Positions 40,801-52,800 of a stretch of 64,000 nucleotides of DNA are shown here, piece after piece; positions within the stretch are counted from its first letter, which is position 1; every line of letters begins with the position of its first letter. A program made the translations under genes and the position numbers. The notes beneath the pieces were generated by a model. It was given only the letters and a program-made list of their open reading frames with translations, was not told where the DNA came from and made no database searches. The stretch is from Clytia hemisphaerica. Taxonomy: Eukaryota > Cnidaria > Hydrozoa > Leptothecata > Clytiidae. The stretch spans positions 551,937-615,936 of the forward strand of contig CACVBU010000096.1 of the NCBI GenBank assembly GCA_902728285.1, read 5' to 3'.

Positions 40801-43800
40801 TTTCTCTTTGAAGCAAATCACGATATTTCGCAGTCAGTTCATTGAATTGTCGATTGGTGACTTCAAGTTGTGATAACGGAACTGTGTCTTCCAAAGCCTT
40901 CTGTAAAGCTGTGATTTTGTACGTCGAGGTTTCCTAAATAAATTTATGCCAAAACTTTCCAAAGATTTATTTTAGACAGCTGCAAGGAGATTCTCAAATT
41001 GCTAAAATGGAACCATACCAATAATAACCATACCAGTTCAATGGGTAATTATTCAAGAAAAAGGTGGCGGACCAGATTTTATCCAAAGCCAACCGTTTTT
41101 GAGGTGACATAGCTGTCCGCTATTGACCTAAATGCTTAATTTCCTTTTTTTCGCGCTCATTGAAAACATCTATTGGATAAAGAATTCTTGTAATATTTTT
41201 ATAATTCCATGCTCGTTTCAAGGAAAAGTTAGGAATTTCATTTAACACCAAAAATCTTGAAAAACAGAGCCTCCCCCATACCTTATGTCGTTCAAGATCA
41301 CCCAATTTTGAAGTGACAGCTGCTTCCATGTCTAGGAAATCTTTATTTAGTTTGTCGATTTGCTTTCGAAGGTTCTTTTCGACATCTTGGAGGATGGTGT
41401 AGCGCCTGGTCAACGATTTTTCGTTCACTTTTAACACTGTGATTTTTCTTGTCAGTTCCGTCAGCATTTTTTTGTGTTGGCCAGGCTCAGTACTGAGGTT
41501 GTCTAGTAAGCGCTATGAAAATAAAGGAAAAGGAGATATAAATCGAATTAATACAGAATCTTTTTTCGCTCACTGAACGCATCTTTTTCAAAGCTATTTT
41601 TTTTTCATAGCCTAAATGGAGGCAACGGTAATTCTTGATATATGCTTAAGTGAGATTACATCACTTTTACTATGGGAAACACCTGAAAATAAAACCCCGA
41701 ATTATGCCCCGTTTGTTACTATAAATTGCAAAAAATGTGAATTATTCCTGCTTTTTCGGTTGTCTCCGATAAGATAATGAACGTAATGTTAACTGAATTT
41801 TAAAGCTAAATAATTATAAAACCATGCATGTTCAACTCACGTCGAATTCTTGCAAGCGAACGTCAGTTTGACTTTTCTTCAGTAGCAACTCTTCTTTTTC
41901 GTCTGCGTATTTCTTCGATTCTTCTTCTTTTTCCACTTTCACCGCTAAGTGCTCTTTGTACACAATACTCTGAATAGATGAGTCATTCAAAAAGTCGTTA
42001 TGTTTAGTGCTTTCGTCTCCTTTATGCATTAGCAAGTTTATGTATGAGTGTTTTTCTGCGACGGAGACGGAAAGCTTCTAATCTGTTTAGATCTTGACCA
42101 AATCGAGACGAAGGAAAATCAGCACTTTTACGGTCCTTGATTTTACAGGTCAGAGGTGTCCTAAAACGTACTGTCTTGAAATAACAGCGAGTTTGTATTT
42201 GCACTTTTGAGGACGGCGGAGTGACTGAAACGATTTGGAATAAATCACAGCTCTGACCTGCCAAATCAAGGACGGTATATGCCACAGTAAACCTGGCCAC
42301 TGTAGTAGCCATTTAAAAAAATGCATGGCTTAAAATTGGATATCAAACCTGTTGATGCAATGCGACGGAATATTTACGGCGCATGTCTTCCAAAGCTGAT
42401 TCCATTTCTGAGCATAACGTCTCTTTGTTTGATATTTCCTTGTAAAAAAATGAATTAAAATTATTGACGAATTTGTACTACATAATAGTCGTGAATCACA
42501 AATTGGGAAGGATTCTGAAGTTTAATCAAATCACAAACATATGACTCACGCAGTAGCGTGGTGGTGAGTCAAACAAAGCTGGGGATGCAATTTTCGAATG
42601 CTGGGATGTTTTGCGCCCCTTTTAAAAGTAAAATACGTTTGTAAAAAATGACGCAAGCGAAGCGAGCACGCAAGTATTTCTTCCCTTTTTGGCCGACAAC
42701 CGTTAATTTCAAGTTGTAAAAACGCAAAAAAACTTTATTTACAAGGTGTATTCCACGGTTTTGGTTGAAAATGAAATTTTCTCGTCCCTTTTTCTCGATT
42801 TCGATACAATACACTCTTATCGAGATGCATAAATCTATTGTTGTCCTCGTTTTCAAACAGATTTCATTGCTATAAAATTACATATTCACAATGATAATTG
42901 GGTTGTTTACACCTCATGAGACATTTTGAATTTCAAGTACTTTTGTTTTAGAATAATGTTTGCCTTTTGGGGATTTAAATTGGTTTAAATGTATAATTTT
43001 ATAGCATGGAAATCTGTTTGAAAACGAGGACAACAATAAATTTATGCATCTCGAGAAGAGTGTATTTATGCTTTATAAAATCATTGTTATTCTATTTATT
43101 ACTTAATACATCGGTCTCGTCGCACTAATTTTGAAATAGTATCACAATGTAACCATCGGGCGGTTCAATTTTTCATAGACTTTATCTCTAATAGTATTGA
43201 CGCCTATGAATAGTGACCCTGTAAAGGAACGTCACAGAAAGCAAGGTCAATTGAATATCTATCCAGTTAGGGAAACGCTAGCAAATAGGTTGGGTTTCGT
43301 TATATTTTTGTCAAGTGATCAATACCGATAGACAATCTGTAATGGTTTAACAGGGTGGCGTCACATCTAGTTCCACTGCAACGACTTCCCCAATTTTATT
43401 AACCACTCTCTGACGAGAATTTCGTGATCAAAACGCATGGATAAAAAAGAATTCGTTATACAATTGACGTTTATCAAAAAGTACCTGTAAGATTTGAATG
43501 ATGTACTCGTTCAAGCACGCAATTATATCTTTAGAAGTTGGTTTGATGCCTTCGGGTAAGGGCAATGGATTCAATTTGATGATACCTTGACCTAATAGAG
43601 AGAAGGGAGAAACTATTACAATTAAAAGATTAAGTTATATGATAAAGATGAAGACGACTGAAAACAACGTGGACTCAAAAAAAGAGACTGGCATTGAGGG
43701 GAGTAGGTCAAAATGTATTAGAGATATATTGGCATTAAAGAACGTGTGTATGTTGATGACCATGGCCCCAGGCATGCTAATCGAATTGAGGGGGCCGAAA

Positions 43801-46800
43801 AAACGAAGAAAAGTTTCAACTTTTCACCCTTATTTCACCCCTCTATATATATATAAGATTCTTTAAAGTAAAAAACATTACTTTGTAAAATATTGGGGGG
43901 TCATGATGACTTTGAACGTACAATCAACTCTCTAATTTGAACAGCTATGTGAGTCGAATCTTTCAGTAATTGGAGCGAGTCAACTATAGGATGAGCTTTA
44001 AGAAAGGGTCTATTTTAATGAAGAAAATCTAATGAAGATAATTTTGTAGTAGCAACTAATGAATGGTGAATTATTTCCCGTACTTATCTCACGTAAAGCA
44101 CCATTTTCCTTTTCCAAATTTTCAATCTGAAAATGAAAAAAAAAATCTTGGTGATTAACATGGTCACAATCAGATCGTGGTAATGGCCTACGTTTCATTC
44201 CACGACTTACTACAATGCTTTTTAAAAGCCTTTTACAAAAAGGACCATCATTTATTATAAAGCAATACACGTATACAAGCCCCGCAGATTATACAAGAGC
44301 CATAGGCTCGAATCTGCTTTGGGAAAAGTCGACATATTTTGATCACCACCAATTCAATAGCTTCAGTATTGAACACCATTCGACCCTGGTAGAATTAATC
44401 CTCATTAAACCTCTGTTTTACAGAATTGCAAAAGGTCATTAAGATCTTACATAGAGATTTAATATTAAACACCCAAACCTACATTCTGAGCTCTGGCATC
44501 TAGTTCCGATATTGTTTTGTTTATTTCGAGCTGTGCACTACGTAACTCAAGCCTCAATTCTTCATTCCTTCCAGACAGATGTTGAATCTGAATAAAAATA
44601 TTTGAAAGATTGAGAAAAAATCCAAAATAACACGTGCAGTCTAAAAACCTTAAATTATTCACAGTTAATAAAAACTAGATTTGAAAACACAAACCAAGTA
44701 GATAAACAACTCGGCAAGCCTCGACAGCAATACGGTATGACCCAATATATACCGTACCCTACCTCGAAAAGACAGTGTAGCTAACAATAGTTTTAAATTT
44801 GCTATTTTTATTGATGATACCTGTGATTTGAGATGTACTGTTGTGTCATACTGACCAGTAGCGTGTTTTTCTTCGATCATCTGTAACAAAAAATTTAGAA
44901 ACTGAAATGAGTTTTAGTGTCATCAGAATCAGAATGTGAACATCAATGGTCAAAGAAATTAATTATTAAAATATCAATAACATCCATTACCGCAACAAGT
45001 TTATCTAATGATGGTGAGTTGATGTCTTTGTCACCTGAAAAAAATAAAAGTTTAAATTAGGAATCTGTGTTTAATTAGGCTACTCACTGCCCCTCTGATG
45101 TTTTGATAAGATGGTGCGCCATCATGTATAAATTGTTCGTCCGAGAGTTAACCAAGTCTTTGTGTTTTTGAGTTAAATAATATATGCATCATCTATATCA
45201 AAATCAATTTTGGGGATGCGCGCAGCCTAGAGTAAATTATACTTTTGCCGCTTTAGCTTCCCCGTTAACATTATAGTTTATAATCTAAAACTATTGTTGA
45301 AATCAGGTTGTTGGTGCAGGTTGTTAAAAAATTTTTTCCTAAAGGTTATAATACTTCACCATACCTGAATCCATTGCACCTTTCAATTCTCTCAACGCCA
45401 ATTCAAGTTGACGATTTTCATCTTTCAATTGCTAAGATAAGAAAAGAGGGTACAGCAGATTATATTTAATTGGAGCAACTAATTGTTTCAATTTTTCAAC
45501 GATTCGAATACTAATAGATTTTTTCAAAAAACTTTACTCAATAACCTGAACAATTTTACAGCCTCTTTCTGTAATTCGAACAAAAATAGTGGTTCTCTTC
45601 GCATTAGAAAAAATTTCTTGGTCCCATGAAGATCGTATTAAAGAGATATTTTTCGTTCGAATTAGAGAGATCGCCAACAGTTATAGCTTGCACCAAAACA
45701 GACAAAGAATCTTTTAAACACTCTTAATAAAAATAACCGAGACAAAAATCTATCGTAAGCGACACAAACTGGTGAAACAAGGAAATCTTATACAAACCGT
45801 GTTTTCTTTTTCAAATTGCATTTTTTGTAGCACGAGGACCTCCGAATCTTGAGTTGGTATATTTGAAGAAACATTTTCCTAAACGAATATTATCAAAGAG
45901 GGCGCAAGTAAAACAAAGTAAGTATACTTAAAATCTACAGAACTTAATAGCAACACTTCCAGCTTGAATTGATGACCATATGCACGGTTATAAAATAATG
46001 GGATAATACTTAGAAAATAAACAATAATTTTCTGCCCTTACACGTTGCGGAACTGGGTCAGGCTGTTGAATAACTTTGATGATTTTGCTTTTGGAAGGTG
46101 ATAAGACTACTTCTTCATCTAGAGGCTCCATGTCTAATGCTGACAAACCAAGTTCAACAGCACTGGAAAAAAAAAAGAAAAAAAAAGGCTTATAATGATT
46201 GTAAATGAAACTCAAATGACTTTTTTTAACCTTTTTTGAAGCATGCTCTGTGCACCATAAAAACAGAAAATCGTCTTCAAATTCTCCCTTATTACTAGTA
46301 AGATCGATAGATAGTTTGTAATGTAGTGATGATTAAAGCCAATTAAAGGAAAAATCGAACTATATACCGTTCACCCCTGTCCAAAGCATGTTTTCTCAAC
46401 GCCTTTTTCAACACTAAACGCTCTTCTTCAAGCCGCTCAACCTATCAAGACACGGTAGAAAAAAGATATTATGCGCGGTTGCAACAATGGTGTTTTGATT
46501 TCTGGAGAGATAACAGTTACCATAACCAATTGAAAGTTTTACTACTTTAAATAATTGACTAATTCACTTATTTTCAACCATGTAATTAGATTAAATCCCT
46601 AAAGAAAGAGCAGTTTCCATAAAATGGTATCAAAAACACCAGAGTAAAGAAAAGATACTATTATATATAATATTAGTTCCTTAAAGAAAACAGATATTCA
46701 AAATAGGTTGTATAAAAAGAACTAAAACCAGACCTCTTTTTGTAAGACTCTATTCAGGGCGCTAGCTTGTTCTTCTTTCACGGCACGTTTGCGTCGAATA

Positions 46801-49800
46801 TTTTCCACATCTAACTCATCTCTTGATCCAATACCAAGACGATCTCTCATCTCTTCATTCTCAAGATGGACGTCGTCAAAGTCAAGATTCAATTGGTTGA
46901 TCTCTCTTGTCAAATCCTCTATATTTCTTGGAATTTTTTAGATAAAAAGGATTAAATATCATATCATTTAAACATAGACAACTACAGAGAACACAAAGTC
47001 ACCTAAAGAAATTGAAAATCAAAACTGAGGTTAGATAGTGCTGATAAAAGGTTTACAGTAACCAACTTCCTTAGGAGGCTGAATCAGGATAGCCAGCTAA
47101 CTAACATAACAACCATGCTTAAATTTACTTTTGTACCAATGTTGACTTTGAAGCTCCGTGGCTAAAAAGATTGTCTTGTTAAAGAGAACATACCTATCTC
47201 TGAGACGTATCTGAGCTCTACAATCTTTGATTTCTTGTACAGCTTCAGTCAGGCCATATTGTCCTTTTTCATATTGGATCATTCGGTTGACAAGTTCAGC
47301 AATTTGGCGATCCTTCTCTACAATATCTTGCTCAATCTAAAGAAAAAAATCAATTGCCATTAAACTTGAAATAGCTGATTCTATATGGTTAATATTGTTA
47401 TCGGATTCTAAACCTTCATAGACTTAGAAGACACATAGACAATTAGTTGCCATAATTGTGAAGCTCTTTGTTAAGATTTACAACTACCCTTCAGAATAAT
47501 ATACCGGGTGACCCACGAAAAAGTTCAGACGTTTCCCTACATCTTGAGGCCGAACAAATGTCCCAAAGTGATTGGAGTTTTGATATTTAGAAAGTAGATA
47601 TCCTAACTTAAAATTTGAGCTATCACTTTTTAAATTTGACCAACTTGTTCTCTACTTATGAGCTTTTAAAGTCAAAATTCACTTTTCGGAAAGTGTAAAA
47701 AACACGTAAAAAAGAGGTATCAAATTTATGCAATTAATTAGAAAATCACTTACAAATTGACTTATTTAACGAGTTTTATGACATTAATAATTAATAAAAA
47801 CACCTTTAAAAGTAATTTTTGTTTAAAATAAGACTAGTTTTTATAAAATTTGGCGCTTTTGTAGATTTTTCAGATTTTTTTTCAAAAACGGTATATCAAA
47901 AACGTCTAAAAATACCAAATTTGATACCCCTTTTTTAAGTGTTTTTTACACTTTCCGAAAAGTGAATTTTGACTTTAAAAGCTCATAAGTAGAGAACAAA
48001 TTGGTCAAATTAAAAAAGTGATAGCTCAAATTTTAAGTTAGGATATCTACTTTCTAAATATCTAAACTCTAAGCACTTTGGTACATTTGTTCGGCCTCAA
48101 GACGTCGAGAAACGTCTGAACTTTTTCGTGGGTCACCCGGTATAATTATGTCAGTGGTCAACACCATAACGTTGTTATACTTAAAATCACCAGTCGTTCC
48201 AAATTTATCAAATCTATTTGGTTAGAGGAGTGCAATCAATCGTTGCTTGCACTGTTTAAACTTTTGTATTCTTCAACCAGTAAAGAAAATGAATACACAC
48301 TTTTTTATAAGAATATCTTCTATAGGAATATCGGGGTGAAAATTGGCCAAATCGTAAGAATACCCTAAGAATACCCTCTAAGGTTAATTTCACAGAATTT
48401 GTTCAGAATACAGTCATTTTGTACTTGGTTAACAGAAAAAACTGCTTCCTGTGTTAGAGATAAATTGAAGCTTCGAGGAAGAAATGTAATTTATAAACCC
48501 AAATGTTCACTCAAAAGTCCAAATTGATCATTTCTCATGTTTGTAAAAAAGTCAAGTCTAAAAAAGTAAGAATACGTTAAAATATTTCACCCTCAATTTT
48601 GGCACTTTCTTAAGAATACTTGACCCTCGTCCAAAGTACACTATTCTTATAAAAAAAGCGTGTATTGATCCTTTATCACACCTTTTTGCAGAGAGAGAAA
48701 ATATTTGATAACGTGAAGCTTTTCCATATAAAAAACACAATTTTGCACAACAAACGATTACCTCGGTATGGTATACTTATCGTTATATTTGTCGTTTGCA
48801 GTTAACAAGAATCACTCAAAACAAAAGAGAAATGCCCGTAATTTCGAATCGTCTTTCAGATTCATGCAAATTACTGATTCATCCTCGCCTAGTGATGAAT
48901 ATTGTTAGTTGAGCTCAAAATCATACAAAAAATTAAATTTTCTTTATTAGTTTTCAGCGGAGCCGGAAGTGAGGAAGTTTGTCCTCCTTTTCTATTTGAC
49001 CTTAGAGGTCGACGAATGCTGAGATCGAGCACCACACTTACCCTCAACTTATCCAATCTGAGCTTACCCATTCGCTGATTTGGCGTTGACCTGGGCTCGA
49101 ACCCACAATACTTTAATTATAAAGCGAATGCTCTACTGACTAGGCTATCAACCCTGGAGGTTATGCAGTATACAAATGAATTCAGAATTATCCCTTAAAA
49201 AAAGCTCTATGAAAGAATTAAAATGATACCTCGATGACACGTTCCCTTTCTCTGACAATTGTCACTTGTTCCTGTTGCAATGTTTCATTGAGTGATTGAA
49301 TTTTTCTTTGTTGTTGCAAGGAAGGAGCACCGTCTTTTGTTTGTGATTTCAATGTTTTAATGTGACCAGTCACTTCGTCATAGTCTTTGCTAGCCTAAAG
49401 GTCAACGAAACTTACAAATACTCATATTGTGATGTGTAAAGATGCGTAATTGCTTATTCAAGTTTTTAAAACTCATTTTTAAAAGGTGTAAGTGGCACAA
49501 TGTGAGACGAGTACATTAGTAGCGACTATAATTTCTTTGTTAGGATTGGGTGTTACAGACTGTTTACATCATGCTTACCAAGTCAAGCCTTGATTTCAAA
49601 TCTTTAATTTGTTCGTCCTTCTTATCATTTGCCTGGTATCAAAATATCATTGAAGTGACAATTATGAATATAATAAAAATCCTTGTACAATTCTTTTTCA
49701 TAATTTTTAGTCAACGTGCAAACAGTGTTTTTCCTAACTGTTGCATAAGCCTAATTGTCGCATTGGTGAACAAGTTGCCCTAAATTCTCAAAACAATAGT

Positions 49801-52800
49801 TTTGAAAAGTACAAAAGTAGCCTCCTGTATTCACCAAAGAAACAAGTATGCCAATTTTCAGGCAAATCTGACCATTTTTGAAGTCTTTTGGGCTGAGGTA
49901 AAAAATGAAACTGGTGATTGAAAATAATAGGCAAATACGTTGATTTCAGCAATTAAAATATTTACCTCCATTAACTCGATAACAGTGTTCCTATCCGAAT
50001 CCATTTTTGCACTGTGAAGTTGTTTTTGCAGTGACAACAATTCTTTCCCTTTTGATTCGATATCAGCATCTTTTGCAGCTAGAATATCCTAAAGGATACA
50101 AAGAATAAATATGAAATCAACTTTAAAGAATTAATTTTTATTCGAAAGCAAAACTAAGGATACAAAAATACCTTCCACAAGTATAACTAAACATGTCTCA
50201 ACGGAAATTGGAAATATCTGTGTTAAATGAAAACTCATTAAATAGTTTTAATCTTGGTTGTGTAGACTGTGTTAATTCTATGACTGCTAACAATTTTATA
50301 AGAGAATTGATTTTAATACTGAAAACTTTAGAATAATATTAGAATTATATGGGAAATGTAAAGTTTCTAAGAAACGTGTTTACAATTTTCAAACTGGAAA
50401 AAGATTTTTTGCCTCAAAAATGTGGAGGTTACGTTAGGTTATGTTCAGTCTACATGACAAAAAATCGTGGTACCTTCCATTCTGCAACCTTTTTGTTGAG
50501 AGCAATCATAATGTCATCGTCACCTTCTGCTTTACGAACAAGTTGTTGTTCCATGTCTTGCACCTGATAAAATTTCAAAGAGTAAACGTATTCTACTTCT
50601 TTCTTTGCCTTTAATATGACAAAAATCACATGTAAAATCGGTAAAATCTATCAATTTCTTCCTCTGACAAATATAAAGTCATACAAACACTAGATGAAAA
50701 AATATTATTATAACCCAACGAGGGACGATAACCAAAATAAAAAGTCAATTGATATATCTAGAAACTATCAATTAATTGTATCACAGAAATTATCTTGTAG
50801 AATATCTAACAAAATTGTACCTGTGATCTTAAGATCTCGCGTTCTTTTCTCATATCTTCCATAACACGATCAGTCTCTTCAAGTACCCCCTGAAAGATGA
50901 AAAAATAATTTTATCAACAGGTCCAGGATAGCATTTTTGCACTCCTTAAAGAGAATCCTGCCGCACCAGAAAGAACACATTAGTCAAAGAATCCCTTTTG
51001 ATTTGTATATGTAATCACAAGATAACGAGTGCAATTCGAATATAATTGCATGAGTGATTTTTTTGTTATTAATTTTCCGAGTCCGAAAGGACGAGGAAAA
51101 TTCGAAACAAAAAAATCACGAGTGCAATTTTCGAATTGTATGAGTTATCATGTGATTACTAGCTAATCGCACAATGGGTTTCACTACTTTTTCCCAGTTA
51201 GGAAAGTAAATTACAGAAATTACACTGAGAGTTTTATATTTTTCTTTTCTCTCTTATTTTTTTTTAATTGTTGTTCATAGACTTTCTTTCTCACAAAATG
51301 AATTTCGAATGCAATTAAAAAGTTCGATGTAAAATAAATGTAAGAAAAATGTAAGAAAAATGTAAGAAATTAAATATTAAAATCAATCTTGTAAACATTG
51401 GCGCGGCATCGAAGAGTGTGATTAACGATTAATTTATTGCTCTCTACAGGATGCAATTAACGATTAAATTGCTCTCTTTGAGGGTGCGCCAAATAAGAAA
51501 AATTGTGCGATTAAATAAATGAATTTTGTTTAAATGCAATGGGACCAGAAAAGAGATCAACAATTTGGAAAAACCTTCAATTTGCTGTAATCGTCAGCCA
51601 TTTCATTCATATCTTTGGTTGCAGATTCCATTTCTTTGGTAGCATTCTTCACTTCTTCTTGAAGACGGTCATTGGCTTTCTGAAGTTCACTTATTTCATC
51701 AAGGTTCCTGGATAATTCTCGATTCTTTTCTTTCATCTGGTCCCGTACGTCATCTGCATTACTTCTTCTCATGATCATGCTGTCCCTCTGAAAATCAAAA
51801 CAGATTTTTCAAATTAACAGCAACTAAGTACATAAATTTACCAATTAATAAATTAGAGACAAAAACAAAGTTCATTGTTTTAACAATGTAAGTTAATAGA
51901 AGAGGGAAAGAGTAAACTTGTGATAAATGAAACAGACCCTTCCTTGAAGGTTATCTCCAAAAAATAACCCTTTTTTGGAAGTTTGGGTATGTAGAAAATT
52001 TATAAGAAGAAGATTAAGTACCTGAGATTGAAATTGTCTTTGATATTCCTTTACATCATCTTGCATTCTTTCAAGCTAACAACATAATTAGGATAAAATA
52101 AAAATTCTTTTGAAAATTGATGGAAACGAAGGTAGTTGCAAAGAATGAAAAACATTGGGAGGTTATCCCAATGCTGTGGATAAGATAAAGTTTTTTATTT
52201 TTTGAATGTGCTTTCCAAGAGGAGAATGATTCCAATTTAACCAATATACCTGTCGTTTGGTATCATGGTAACGTTGATCTTTGTCTTTCAAATCTTTTGT
52301 TAGCTACAAAAAAAAAGATTTTTATAATTGGTGTGTTTCAAAATTCAAATAAAATTTTCTTTAGAGTAGAGCTAAAAGTATCTTCTGATATTCAAAGGCC
52401 TGTAATTTTAACATGGAATATATAGGTTATTCTTCACACATTTTTTATGTAGAGCTTTTGAAATCAGGTTGCTATTATTGAATTACCATATTGACAAGAA
52501 AACTTTTGAAATAGATTGAAATAGTTTAGCTTCCAAAAAGTCTCTCTTATAGAAATAATCACACAAGTGCCATAAAAAGTGATTTGAAAAACTAAAATGA
52601 AATTGAACGATTGTTGGACGTTACGAATGTTAATGACCAATTTGGAACGTTATGAAACATTTAGAACCCTGATGGCAGTTTGCAATTCGAAACATTCTGG
52701 ATAATTCTTTTATCAGAAATCTCGATTTTATTTGTATTTAAAGTCACATGTGATGAAAGATATATCATACTCTGTCAAAAGATTCTTGTTCTTTCATTAG

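Noticed and set aside
49083..49154. Functional tRNA-Ile(UAU) gene
   Set aside because: The anticodon stem is broken and a T-stem pair is missing; better explained as a tRNA-derived repeat.
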